The notes under the pieces were generated by a model that saw only the letters and a list, made by a program, of their open reading frames with translations, had not been told where the DNA came from and did not search any database. DNA of 64,000 nucleotides from assembly GCA_028564705.1 (NCBI GenBank), contig JAPXFQ010002904.1, positions 992,001-1,056,000 of the forward strand, given 5' to 3'. Of the stretch, positions 1 to 11,034 are shown piece by piece. Numbering within the stretch: the stretch's first letter is position 1; each line of letters opens with the position of its first letter. Made by a program: the position numbers and the translations under genes. The stretch is from Apricaphanius iberus. Taxonomy: Eukaryota; Chordata; Actinopteri; Cyprinodontiformes; Aphaniidae.

Positions 1-739
1 CAGACTTAATAAAATTCCAAAAATAGATTTTTAACAGTTGTCATTGCTTGACTTTAGCTCAGTAATGCTTAATTTATAGACAAGGGGTTGAACATTTTAT
101 TTCTAAAATAGAAAAGTTCTGATTAGTTAAAAATGCTCCCTTTTTTGAACTTATACACCACTGTGTATCTCTGTATCACTGTTTAACTGGTATGCTTGTT
201 AACTGCCATTTCTGTTTGCTTAAAGTTGCCAACCATCAGCCCTAGTAATAATTTCTTTATCATACCAGAGTCTGACAATGAACTTTCCAGTAAGAACAGA
301 CTGAGTCAGAGCTCACTAATCAGGAGCTGAAAACCCACTGACCTGGTACATCCACCTCCACAGAGGTTCGATTGTCTCAACCTCACAACACTACATGACC
401 ATGGGACGGCTGCTGATGATAGAGACTGCTGATTGAAGGAGAGGAAGTGCAGATTAGCAACAGGAAATCCTCAAGAGTTGACAGTGGCTCTGACAAAATT
501 GGTAAATGATGGTTCAGGTTTTTCACATCACAACCTCAATCATAACAGATTTTATGTGGATGTTATGTCATATACAAACACAAAGTATATAATAGTAAAT
601 GGATGAAAATCTGATCCAATAGTTTTTCTTGCACTGTATTTACAACACCAGGTTTATGACATAACTCTGTGTTTTTTAAAACTCAAGAGACACTAAAACC
701 TTAGTCATTATTTCTGCTGAATAACAGATTACTAGGAGA

Positions 740-975
740 GCATCTGTAAACATTAATTTTCAAGTCTAGCCACAATTTCTCAACTGGATTTGCATTTGCA
801 GTGTAACTAGTCCACTCTTACTCATGAACATACTATCATGGTTTGAATCATTCGGTTGTAGCTCTGGCTCCATGTTTATCTGTGCCTTAGTCTCAACTCT
901 TCCTTGTCCATTCTAGAGAAAAGCCTCCCCATGCCATGATACTGCCACCATGTTGTTTCATAGGTAGGTTGCAGT
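740..975 (-). mobile_element. Decayed Tc1-like transposase fragment
   Basis: On the minus strand the segment around 905-960 reads as a degraded version of the Tc1 block that encodes the H-GGGS-M-W motif (AACATGGTGGCAGTATCATGG). The segment around 745-800 resembles the region coding PIENLW-DLK. No frame is open. The assignment rests on nucleotide resemblance to common fish Tc1 elements as I remember them. No terminal repeats were located, so the ends are approximate. Confidence 0.5.
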
Positions 976-2640
976 GACTTTTATCTAATAGTTACAATTT
1001 GATCTAATTTCATATAGGATGTGATTATTTAGTTCTCTAAAGAAGTGGAGACAGAGAAGTATTATTTTAAAATGCTGTACCAATGATAAGTTCCCCATCT
1101 TCATCTTAATTTGAAAGATCTTTTTCTGAAGCACAAAACAACTCAGACCTCCTGTGTGAACATAGCCTTTATCATCATCTATGTCATCAAGTGCGGTCAA
1201 TGCTTTTCCAAACATTGCCACGCTCAGATGCTCATGTTGTCATCATCATTATGTGTTCCTGTTTTTTTGAAATACCCACCACCAGAGCTGGAGACCAATA
1301 TCCATTTTCTTCCCTGCCGTGAAACAAATCAAAGACTGGCTCCACTGCCATTTTTGAATGTCGTCTGTTCTACATCGTAATGAGTGTAATATTAGCCATC
1401 GACAGGAGCTGGCCGCGAAACTACCGACCGGGGTCCACTTTGAGTGTGAGTCAGTCAGTGTAGTGCATGACTTCTTCAGATCTCACATTATTATCCATGC
1501 ATTGCAAACCCATTTCTGAAACTGTGTAAATGAGTATGTGTTGTTGTTCAGTTACTCAGTGAGGGTTTATGTGGCCGCATGTAATAGTTATTTGTTTTCA
1601 TAGTTTGCTTTGCAGTTGCTGAAAATTGTACATGATAGAGTTTTATGCAGAGAAATAATGCTGCTGTGATGGTTTACAGTCACATTTTTGAAACCAAACC
1701 TGTCTTTGAACTCAATATACCAAGAATCATGACTATTGATGGATAAAAAGCCAATAAGGACAGTCTAACCCTAACCCAAAGCTGAACATCACAAATTAAC
1801 GGGGTATTTGCATGTGTGAGTGTTTTCCGCTTTCTGTCATTGGTGTTCATTGATCCCAACCAGGGCCCACCTTTAATAGAGAAATAAGCAGTTTGCAAAT
1901 TTTTACCTATGATAAATCAAATAACCTCTTTGAACAAGGCTCGCCAAAAGATTCATGACTAAACCTTTATGTTAAAGAATAACATGTTTAGAATTTTTTA
2001 AAAAAGGTAAACGTAAGCTATTTTACATTGCTGTTATTCATTTTTGTTTGTTTTTCATTGACAATGATACCCTGAGCATGAAGAACATAAGTCAGACAAG
2101 TGGCCCATACTAACTATAAAGGAGCTGCACAGAGCCACGGCATATGTGAAATAATCTGTTAATGGTTGCAATTACATTTCATGCATTTCAAAAATTCATT
2201 TAATTTCAGTTAATTAAATTTATTTATACAGCACCAAATCACAACATGTATTACAAAATAAATTGATTTTAATCCAATCATATATGCATAAATCTGGTAT
2301 TGATGGCCATGAAAAGTCCAATGTGCACTGGCATATGTCATGTAGGGGACATAGCAACATCATGAAGAAGGTTTTCTGGTCAGATTAAACCAAAACTGAA
2401 CCTTCATCTAGCTTAGATCTAGCCTTTTCAGTACGTCTCTTGGTATTTACTTTAGTTCTGATATCCTTTGTGAATTTAGTTTTTGTTAGTGACCCCATTA
2501 TTAGTATCCAGCTGTCCCACCTTATTACCTCCCCTGTGTATAAATACCTTAATACCACTCCTAGTGTTCTGTGCCAGAATTTCATATCATGTAAACATTA
2601 TGGCTTCTTGTGTTCTCCTCCCCTGTATTCCTTGTATTGG
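976..2640. other. Intergenic stretch, largely unassigned; possible LINE tail and LTR-like promoter
   Basis: No convincing gene. At about 2210-2270 there is a motif (AATTTATTTATACAGC followed by ACCAAATCACAAC) resembling the 3' ends of common fish retroposons. At 2500-2570 a TATA-like TGTATAAATACC follows a pyrimidine-rich stretch and could be part of a degraded plus-strand LTR, but no second LTR was found. Confidence 0.3.
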
Positions 2641-2647
2641 AAAGTAG

Positions 2648-3150
2648 AGCAGCGGCGCTGAACATTGTGACTTGTGAAGCGACGTAGCTGAACCTTTTAA
2701 CTTGTGAAGCAACAGAGCTGAACCTTGTTGCTTGAGTAGCAGCGGAACTGAACCTTGTGGCTTGAATAGCTGCAGGGATGGACATTGTGACTTGTGGAGC
2801 AGTGGCACTGAACCTTGTGGCTGGAGGTTGGCAAGGCTGAACCTTGTGGCTTGGAGATCAGCGAGGCTGAACCTTGTAGTTGGAGGTCAGTGAAGCTGAA
2901 CCTTGTGGCTTGGAGATCGGTGAAATTGAACCTTGTGGCTTGGAGGATTGCAGAACGTGATTTTGTGGTTTGGAGAAAGGCAGGAGTGGAGCTGAACCTT
3001 GCGATGAGGCTGACTAGAGTGGACCACATGGAAACCAGCGGAGTTGAAGCCTGAGCTGAGGCAGAGGCCGGCTGGTCTGAGGCGGAGGCTGGCTAAGCTG
3101 AACCTTGAAGTTGGACAGGGCTGAACCTTGTGGAGTGGAGTTCTGGAGTC
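2648..3150. repeat. Irregular minisatellite with GCTGAACCTTGTGGCTTG core
   Basis: About 15 imperfect copies of a unit of roughly 25-31 bp built around GCTGAACCTTGTGGCTTGGA. Unit spacing drifts and the last copies (3095-3140) are more diverged. Several overlapping ORFs on both strands arise only because the unit lacks stops in some frames. It continues into a second, shorter CTGGAGT/GTTCTGGACT reiteration at about 3140-3250. Confidence 0.85.
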
Positions 3151-3897
3151 CACTGTTCTGGACTACGCTCTGGAGTCCCGTGTTCTGGACTGTTCTCTGA
3201 AGTCGTGGGCTCAGGTACAGTCACTGGAGTCTCTGGCTCAGGTAGAGTAACTAGAGTGCCAGATTCAGTAAAACCCTATGGTAGGCTGAGAATCAAATTC
3301 AGACTCTGAAAACTCCCCTATAGGCTCAACAGTCTTGAAGCTCAAAGCACAGTTAATCTGGGAAGTGCTTTTCTTGTCAACCTGAGAGACAGAGTTAGTA
3401 GAGCGTCTCTTTCTTCAAGTAGACTAAAATGGTTCAAAAACACTTTCCAGCATGGTGGAATCACCCTCAAACAGCTGAATGAGGGTTTCCAATTCAGCTT
3501 CATTCTTAGGCCTCCAGAGGGCGCTGTTCACAACCGCAGACTTCAAGAGACCGCGAAACTGGATTGGAGGCCAGATGCTCAGGGAATAAAAGAGGAGAGG
3601 AGGAGGACCCGGAACAGGAGACTAACTAGTGCTGTAAACCACGGCCTGCAATCCACAGCATGAAACAGCTTCTTGAGGAATGACAGAGGGTGCTGCAGGA
3701 CCTTCCTGGGGCGGAGGAGGAATGACCCTGCGGCATCTTCTTGGCCAACATCTGGAAGCAGACTGAGGGGCTGACACAGAAAGATCCACGTCGCCTGGAA
3801 GGTCTGAGGAAGGAGCCAGGGACAGAGCCCGCTCATTCGTGCCAGGGATACAGGACTGATTCTGGATGGACCCAGAGATGGGAGGATGAAAAAGTTC

Positions 3898-4269
3898 CTA
3901 ACTCATCTGGTCGTCGATCTGGAGACCGCTGCTTGGACCCTGAAGATCCATGCTGGAGTCAGGCTTGGCATCCTGGGGAACGAGGAAAGACGCCGGGGAG
4001 ATGTCAGAGCATTCCTCCAACTCATCTCCTCGGCGAGCGAGGAAGAACGCCTGGGAAACGCCAGTTGCATCCTCCAGGGAACACAAAGAAGCTAGACGGT
4101 GGGGACGATGGCGGCAGTGCGAGAGCTGTGGTGCGGAATGAGGATCCGACTCATCCCTCCTTAGCCCAGAACCGAGAAGACTAAAGGGTAGCCGGGGATT
4201 CATGTAGGGTGAGTCTGAATACTTCCCATTACTTATGCACCAGTGAATAAGTCCCATACAATCTTCCAT
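3898..4269 (-). pseudogene. Gag-like ORF downstream of the LTR (remnant)
   Basis: A 123-codon open frame starting ATG at 4267-4269, 37 bases after the LTR end, and stopping at 3898. The product is rich in Ser, Pro, Asp and His and begins MEDCMGLIHWCISNGKYSDS. I recognise no zinc knuckle or other motif, so gag is suggested only by position behind the LTR. Downstream on the same strand (3250-3890) there are short coding-like pieces in other frames, for example one with the pattern EAWRPKNEAELETL, which suggests frameshifts in a longer retroelement ORF. It may also be a chance ORF. Confidence 0.35.
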
Positions 4270-4305
4270 GGAGTTGTTGTCGTGGTCCGCTGGGTCAGAT
4301 TGTAT

Positions 4306-4624
4306 TGTCAGGTTCAGGTTGAAAGAGGACCAAGATGTGGAGTGGCGTTTAGAGCTCTTGCGACCCATATTTATTATAAGTCCAATAATAACAGAGCAGG
4401 TCGAGAACGCATGGGAAACAAGAGTAACTCATGGGACAGGAATGACAACAATCCCATAAGGACAGACAGACACAGGAAGGTATATATAGTGAGGGAAGGG
4501 TAATCGGTTAATTGGAGAACAGCTGGGAGCAGGGGAGGACAAAGGCAAGGAACATCTGATTTCATTAACACAAATAAGGAGATTGGGACTGACAGACAGT
4601 TACGAAGACGGAGACATCATAACA
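4306..4624 (-). mobile_element. Gypsy-like LTR (single copy seen)
   Basis: Read on the minus strand, the segment begins TGTTATGATG at 4624 and ends CTGACA at 4306, giving TGT...ACA termini. Inside lie a TATA element (CTATATATACC, about 4481-4492) and an AATAAA signal (about 4371-4376), spaced as in U3-R-U5 LTR organisation. A short leader and an ATG ORF follow immediately downstream on the same strand. No matching second LTR was found in the window, so the element is 3'-truncated or the ends are misjudged. The family is inferred from general layout, not from a search. Confidence 0.5.
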
Positions 4625-4640
4625 GAAAGAGTTAGACTTG

Positions 4641-4778
4641 GCTTTACATCTAAAAGATGAACAGAAAACTGCGCTCGAATTGTTCCTTTGCAAGAAGGAC
4701 GTTTTTGCTGTTTTGCCGACTGGATACGGCAAGAGTTTAGTTCCGCCACTAGCTAAGCGTACCGTGAGTTTAGTGTGA
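4641..4778 (+). pseudogene. RecQ-type DNA helicase fragment with Walker A motif
   Basis: The plus-strand frame reads ALHLKDEQKTALELFLCKKD and then VFAVLPTGYGKSLVPP before a stop at 4776-4778. The D-Q--A-----KDVFAVLPTGYGKSL pattern is motif 0 plus the Walker A/P-loop (TGYGKS) of RecQ/DEAH superfamily 2 helicases. Only this N-terminal piece is present; the DEAH box and later motifs are absent. It abuts the outer end of the LTR at 4624. Such fragments recur in fish genomes, either as pieces of a mobile element or as retroposed helicase exons. It is non-functional here because it is truncated. Confidence 0.72.
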
Positions 4779-4883
4779 TTGATCGTGACATTATCTAATT
4801 GCGTGCAGTGGGAGTTTCAATAGCATACTTGGTTCCGCCCCTTGAGTAAGACCCTTTGCATCATTCCTTGCCAGACCCTTAAT

Positions 4884-4952
4884 TGGTGCCTGCCCAATGC
4901 AATGCAAGGAGAGCAATGCACTGCCTCCATGCAATTGCATGGGCAGGCACCT
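4884..4952. repeat. Short inverted repeat (hairpin)
   Basis: GGTGCCTGCCCAATGCA at about 4885-4901 is mirrored by TGCATGGGCAGGCACC at about 4936-4951, with one extra base in the left arm. The spacer of about 34 bases is itself rich in ATGCAA/TGCATT. It may be a terminus or subterminal hairpin of an unrecognised transposon. Confidence 0.7.
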
Positions 4953-5945
4953 ATTACTATTCACTTTTGAAGATTTTCAGAAATTAATGTGGGTCGTATC
5001 GTAGCGTTTACCCCCACAATATACATATCAGAACGACCGGCACGATCACACTATCTGGGCTATTACTTTTATTGGTGATTGGAGTAACCATGGCGACGTT
5101 ATTAGCGAAAAACCGCACCCAAAAATCACATAGGAAATGAATGGAGCCAGAAGTCAAAAATCATGAAAATCCACTATTTTGATGATTTACTGTGTCACGA
5201 TACAATAACCTAGCAACCCTATTTGAAGGTCAGGGTGTAGCTACATCCCTGCTCTGTTCAGCAGTGAAGACCGGATCTCAATAGCTGTTAAGGTTTTTTG
5301 ACAATTTCACTTTGTTCAACCCAGGTTTACCCCAAAAGCGCCATTTCTAGAGTGGAGCAGCTTGTTAAGCAGTGTGCAGCGATGTCATTTTGGAACCCAA
5401 TGGTAACATTTTAACTCGCTGTCACGGTCACATCTTCAGGACTAGTGACATGATTTTTGGTCATGAAATAGACTTAACTTTTCTGATTCTCAAGATCATT
5501 TCAAAATTTCCCTATGTCTCACGGGTTTCTCTCAGCAAGCTCCAGAGCACTCAAAGTGGAACCCAGTCTGACAACCTTCCTCCTATACTTTAACATTGTG
5601 ACTGCTTAGGATTTTCTGAAACCGAGAGATGTTCTTACTCATCTCTCTCACGTTCCTTCTCGGACTGTGAATAAGGTAGAGAAATGTGCTGTGAGATTAT
5701 TGAAAAAGAAGGATTAATCTCGCTCATACTTGAATAATTTTTCCGATACCTTGTACGGTTTTCGAATGGGAACGATTTGTTTGAAGCACTTTTTTTGTAA
5801 AAAGGGGGATTAGGGAGATATAAATTGAGTAAGTGTGTGACAATCAGCTGCAGCTGTCACTGTCATTTGTTGCTCGGCAACGGGGCATCTTTGATCAGAG
5901 GTCATCAAAGTTCATCTCACCGTCTATACATTGAAGGCCTAATAC

Positions 5946-6722
5946 AACAATACAGTACTACACAGTACTACATGGTACAATGCAGTACTACAGAGTACTA
6001 CATGGTACAATAAAGTACTACACACTACTACATTTAACAAAGTAATACTACAAACTACTACAGGCTAAAATACAATACTACACAGTACTATATGGTACAA
6101 AACAGTACAACAGAGTACTACATGTTAATATACAGTACTACAAGGTACAATACAGTACTACATGGTAAAATACAGTACTACATGGTATAGTACAGTACTA
6201 CACAGTACTACATAGTCAAATACAGTACTACACAGTACTATTTGGCACAATACAATACTAGATGGTACAATACAGTACTACTCAGTACTACATGGTAAAA
6301 TACAGTACTACAGAGTACTACAATGTATGATACAGTACTACACAGTACTACATGGTACAATACAGTATTACACATTACTAAATGGTACAATACAGTACTA
6401 GACAGTACAACATGGTAGACTACAGTACTACACAGTACTACATGGTAAAATACAGTACTACACAGTACTACATGGTACAATACAGTACTACACAGTATTA
6501 CATGATAAAATACAGTACTACACTGTACCACATGGTCAAATAGAGTACTACACTGTACTACATGGTCAAATACAGTACTACACATTATTATATGGTACAA
6601 TACAGTACCACATGGCACACTAAAGAATTACACTGTACCACATGGTAAAATACAGTACTACAGATTCCTACAATGTATGATACAATACTACACAGTACCA
6701 CATGGTACAATGCAGTACTACA
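5946..6722. repeat. 30-bp minisatellite, about 26 units
   Basis: A tandem array of a 30-bp unit made of three related decamers (TACAGTACTA, CACAGTACTA, CATGGTACAA). Units vary mainly by point changes such as CATGGTAAAA, and a few are shortened. The array ends abruptly at 6721, where a CAGGGCCGGC sequence begins. The minus-strand ORFs with repeated CSTVFYHVV are by-products of the 30-base period, which keeps frame. There is no spacer diversity, so it is not a CRISPR array. Confidence 0.93.
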
Positions 6723-6790
6723 GGGCCGGCTTTGCCGACAGGCGACACAGGCGGCTTCCTGGGGCGCCATCTGCTTGACAGGGCGCAAAA
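6721..6790 (+). mobile_element. Possible hAT-like transposon terminus
   Basis: The minisatellite is interrupted exactly at CAGGGCCGGC, followed by GGCGACACAGGCGGCTTCCTGG. I remember this as the start of a dispersed fish DNA-transposon family with CAGGGCCGGC ends. No matching right end was found downstream, so the copy is partial or the call is wrong. Confidence 0.35.
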
Positions 6791-8680
6791 TTGAGAAAAA
6801 AAAAGTTATTAAATGTATGTATCGTATTTATAAATGCACTCTCTATATATAGCTACTCCAAATTTCCCATGAAAATAAATTCAATCAGCGCACACGCTGT
6901 ACACTTTTACTGTGCACTGTCATCCGGCAATTCTCCCTCAGCAGGAGCAGGCGGGGGGTTTTGTGACAAAGCAGGGGGATGGGGGGGATATGGGAACCTC
7001 TGCATTTTCTTTCCCGCCGTCTTGCCGTATTAAAGTTTACTTGTAAATTTATCGTATTTTATTATCATAAGTAAATCCTCTGCCAAGAGCTGCTGCAGTT
7101 ACAGTGGCTGGTCTGGAAAAATCAGCTCCTAGAACGGGAGCAACAATAAGATAAACTTGGTGAAGACAGAGTCACTCAAAAACAAATTAGAATACACGTA
7201 AATATATCGGGGAAATGGGACAGTAAGTTTCCTTCCCTCCAGAGGAACTGGAAGGGGTGCAGCATCAACACAGGTATGTGTGGTTCTGTTCACTTAGTGA
7301 CTAGTGACAGATTAAAACATGTTGGAAATGGTAAAGAATATAAAGTCCCATTTTAAAAAATCTTAAAAGGTTTTCCATTTGCCTCTGTCTCCCCTTGGAT
7401 AAATTTTGATTTACTTAGAGAGAGCATAAACCTTTATGCTCCAGGCATCAAACCTGTTTCCTCTAATCTCTTTCATAACGTCGCTGAAGGAGAATTATAT
7501 GGAATGGGCTTTAGAGAAGTTAAACCTGGTGAGACAAGCAAGTTAACACAGTACCAGTGTGTTGAAATAGTTTCTGATTAATAATTTTAGGTAACATTGA
7601 TCACTTAAAATTTTATAAATACACTTTAGGCATGTAACAGTGGTTCATCTTTTACTTTAGCTTATTAAATACAAAACTGAACTTTATGTAAAGTATTGAA
7701 GCACAAATTGCATCCAAACAGCCTGGAAATAACAAGGAAAACAGAAGATGCAGAAGATATGTTTCATGTCTCTCTGCATTGGTAAACACCTTGAGCCTTC
7801 TAATAAGAGTCTTAAGTTGACATTCAGTTTTTTTTTTTCTCCAAACACTTGTTGATGGTGCCTGCTGACTAATTGCAGTAATAATTGTGGTTCCGGCTAA
7901 ACTTGGCCGGAGCTGTGACCTGAGCCTGCTGTGAGTGGATCGGAGATAATGAAATAATTGCCCCTAATGCTGTTTTCCCCACTGAGCAGCCGCCGAAAAC
8001 CTCTAGCCTCAGACGAAAAGGCATCAACATTCATTTGGTCTCCATCAGCAGCATTTTCCACTTTAATTGAAATTTAGATTGTTGTTGACCCCCTGGGTGA
8101 GGTTTGGTGGATCGAGCCAGAGAGAGGCTGGATCTTGTGCAACACTAATGGGGTGGGCTGGCCAGAGAATGCCATCTATCTGTCATTTGGTGTGTGTGTG
8201 TGTGAGTGAGCGTGTTTGCGTGTGTGTGTTTGTTTTTTCATAAAAAGTGGAATTTCAGGCCATTTATCTTCCCCCAGCTCTGCAGTCACCTCTGCATATG
8301 TATGTGTTTGTGATGATTAGATGTGAACGTGCACACACGCCTAAGCTTTATGTGTGTTTTCAGTGTCACTGCTTGGGAAAAGCGTTTGCTCCGATGGGAT
8401 TTTTTTTTCTACTTCATTTTTTTCACTGTTCCTGAAAACAACCTGCGGGATGTTAGTGGAAGAAGTTCCTCAGGCTATGCTGCCTGCTCCGTCTGTGTTC
8501 ATTTCAGTCTGTCCTAAACATCTGCCTCTCTAACTAATGAAAGAGGAGGAACGCCTGCAGCAGTAAATGTGGAAAATAAAAATCCAGCTTGTCATGTGTT
8601 TCTTTAAAGAGAACGTTTACAGATATTTAGGATTTCAATAACTTTTCGGAACAAAAATGTTGGCAATGCCTTGCTGTTTG
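6791..8680. other. Intergenic stretch without genes; candidate conserved non-coding block at about 7850-8130
   Basis: No ORF or repeat was recognised apart from short GT runs (8190-8230). The block 7850-8130 differs in texture: it is compositionally balanced, has no low complexity, and carries homeodomain-type AATTA/TAATTG cores (GACTAATTGCAGTAATAATT, ACTTTAATTGAAATTTAG). It could be a conserved regulatory element, but this is only inference. Confidence 0.3.
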
Positions 8681-8681
8681 C

Positions 8682-8755
8682 CAAGGCAAGGCAATTGTAT
8701 TTATATAGCACATTTTCAACACAAGAGAATTCAAGGTGCTTTACGTGATTTGAGA
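8682..8755 (-). mobile_element. L2-type LINE 3' tail
   Basis: AAGGCAAGGCAATTG followed by TATTTATATAGCACATTTTC and AATTCAAGGTGCTTTA is the reverse complement of the 3' end seen intact after the L2 copy at 42395-42461 (AAGCACCTTGAATTGCC...TTGCCTTGCC). It is therefore the extreme 3' end of a minus-strand member of the same family, heavily 5'-truncated. Confidence 0.7.
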
Positions 8756-8759
8756 CAAA

Positions 8760-9326
8760 GAGACAACAATATGGAATTAATGTGTTAACTTAGGTTCAGG
8801 AGCAGGACCATGCCTCAAACCCACGTCATACTCAGTAATCAATACTAACTCGACCCGCCTGGCTTCCCCGGTCTCCTGCATTTCACTAATCAATCAGTGA
8901 TCTATATAAACCAAGCTCGCCTTATGTTTAATGTCTGTGACTTTCGTTTCGCACACATTCGTAAGACTTTCCACAGCTTTCATGCTTGCTAACGTTCACC
9001 TTAAAATTCTACAGGTGCGTTCGCTCGTGTCCTCATGGATATCCTAACTGTCTCCCTTGATCAATCGGAGTCGGACAGGGAACTGTTCCCCGGCGAACCC
9101 TTCGTCTTTGGGCCGTCCCCTCTGTCAGTGACCCACTAGGTCTCCCCACATGCCCTGGTTTTTGTCGTTCCAGTAGAGTCCCAGTACATCCTCCTCGGCT
9201 TAGTCATCTCCAACTCAGCCCTCTCAGGATCTCTTCCCCCCCGCTATCGGCTTCAGCATCACACAGCGGCCGCAATCGCAGCGTTCTCATGCTGCTGCTT
9301 CCAACCGCTCTGCTCGGGCTCCTCCT
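8760..9326. other. Unassigned intergenic DNA with a TATA-like motif
   Basis: No gene recognised. CTATATAAACC at about 8902-8912 lies in a moderately GC-rich, non-repetitive-looking stretch. Together with 9630-10330, which has a similar composition, it may be one older insertion split by the MITE at 9327-9628, but I could not identify a family. Confidence 0.25.
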
Positions 9327-9628
9327 CATACCTGTCAACATTTGGTCATCAAAATCCAGGAGGTTTTTGCTGGGACCAAAATAATAAAAAAATAGCAAGG
9401 TAGGCTCATGATGTTAATTGTACTACACATGTTAAGTGACAAACGGGCTAAAAATTGTATGGTGTGTGTCAGCATTAGACAAAACATTTTAGTCAGATTA
9501 ATTCTAAAGGAGTGTGGGACATCCAAATTATGGGAGGTTCCCGGGAGAAATGACAAACCGGGGGGAGCCTGGGAGATAGCTCTAAAAATGGGAGAAACCC
9601 GGGAAAAACTGGAGTGTTGACAGGTATG
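9327..9628. mobile_element. 302-bp MITE with CATACCTGTCAACA terminal inverted repeats
   Basis: CATACCTGTCAACA at 9327-9340 is the exact reverse complement of TGTTGACAGGTATG at 9615-9628. The subterminal regions also pair loosely (CAGGAGGTTTTTG near 9357 against AAAAACTGGAG near 9604). No coding capacity. A clean target duplication is not visible, so the superfamily is left open. Confidence 0.75.
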
Positions 9629-10441
9629 CTCTTCCTCTGTCTCCTTCCCACCCTCTCCAGGATGCCTCGCTTCGCTTCGGGGCTTCCCCTCGAGCCCGGC
9701 AGTCTTCTGCTGCTGTTCCCGGCCACTCAATTTGCCTGGCGGCTTCAGCACACACTCCGAGAATGGTGTATCCCCTTTAGCAGCTAGCCCAATAAATCCT
9801 GCCTTTCTAGGCTTCTTTTACCATCTCCTTTACCTCAGCCCTCTGTCTTCCATCCAAGATTTCCTGGTCCTGTCAGCGTTGCCTCTGTTTCTGAGACTGC
9901 ATCCTCCAGCAATGTTTCCCAGCTTCCTGTCTCAGGTCTGGAGCCTACACTGCCCCCTACCGGGAGCCAAGCGCCATGTCCACCTACATCTGCTCCCTCA
10001 TTTTCTGATTTTGCCGCTTACATGGCCTTTTTTTTACATCTTTATCCAAGCCCCCCCCAAGCCCAGGTCCACCGACAGTTGATAAGTCTGGCTGCACCCT
10101 ACTCTACTGAGGGGGCAGGATGGTGTGTAACAGCTTCAATGACCTGGGGTGCTCCGTCTCCAGCTGCAGGTTCTAGCGATGGAGCTCATTCCAGGGACTC
10201 ATGCCCCCATAACCCCTGCTCCCTGCAAGATTGTCTAGCACCGTTCCTTGCCACGCCCAACAAGGTGAGGGCCCTCATTGCCGCTTTAGCTCCAACACCT
10301 CTCAATTGCATCTCAGAATTCCATTCTTGATAGTTTTGCCCCCAGTACTCTCTCAGCTTACCTGACAGGCTTGAATGTATTCAAGGCCTTTCACGTAATG
10401 TACTATTTGTATTTTCCCTCACTCAGTCCCATGTCGATCTG

Positions 10442-10810
10442 TCATTCTATCAATCTGTTTATTGTTAGGAAGCTGTTTAACTGTTGGAACACAGCTTTTT
10501 CAGTAATCTTTTTAAATGGGAGATTAGAGATCGGTCTGTAGTTTTGCATTAACATGCTGTCTAGCTTATTCTTTTTTGGTATTGGTTTGATAACTGCTGT
10601 ATTTAAAGCTTGGGGAAAGACACCTGAGGAGGATGAGTTAACTATTTGGATCAGAGCCAACCTGATGAGGGGAAGGACTATTTTAAAAAAGGTGCAGGGC
10701 TTCTTAGCCGTCTGAAAATGTATTGAAATATATGTTAATGTTTCCCAGGCCTGAATAAGTAAAAGAAATGTAAGATTTTGGAAAACAAAATAATTTCCAA
10801 ATTTTAACAC
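10442..10810 (-). pseudogene. L2-clade reverse transcriptase fragment (N-terminal part)
   Basis: The minus-strand frame contains IVNSSSSGVFPQALNTAVIK and then NYRPISNLPFKKITEKAVF. The GVFP-A-K-A-I-P--KK...NYRPISNLPF--K--EK pattern marks the entry of the reverse transcriptase of L2/CR1-type non-LTR retrotransposons. The catalytic YADD region is missing. The piece is a dead remnant, oriented opposite to the L2 C-terminal piece at 11040-11340. Confidence 0.85.
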
Positions 10811-11034
10811 AAGAAAATCTTGAACAAACTATAGTCTGTTCTTCGGTTCTTCTTTCATCCTATCCTTCCTTTCTTATGTTTTTACGTTTATAATTTCTAT
10901 CTTGTTTCCTTCTTCCATTCCTTGTGTTACTACTTCCTTTCCTAGTTCCTTTTGTTTCTTCCTTTTTTAGGTCTTACCCTCCTTTCTTGAGTCCTTTAAT
11001 AGCATATTACACCTCTCCTAGCCCCTTTGCATTC

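Noticed and set aside
2648..3150. Coding tandem-repeat protein
   Set aside because: Unit length is irregular and frames break repeatedly, so any protein would not be continuous.
3741..4184. 147-codon plus-strand ORF
   Set aside because: Antisense to the gag-like frame of the LTR element and without domain features.
5946..6722. Possible CRISPR array
   Set aside because: Contiguous tandem units without unique spacers, in vertebrate DNA.
6238..6788. Minus-strand ORFs with CSTVFYHVVL repeats
   Set aside because: Produced by the 30-bp minisatellite, whose period is a multiple of three.
9335..10330. Several ORFs of 70-138 codons
   Set aside because: They cross the MITE boundary or are Pro/Ser/Leu-rich without motifs; no evidence of coding.
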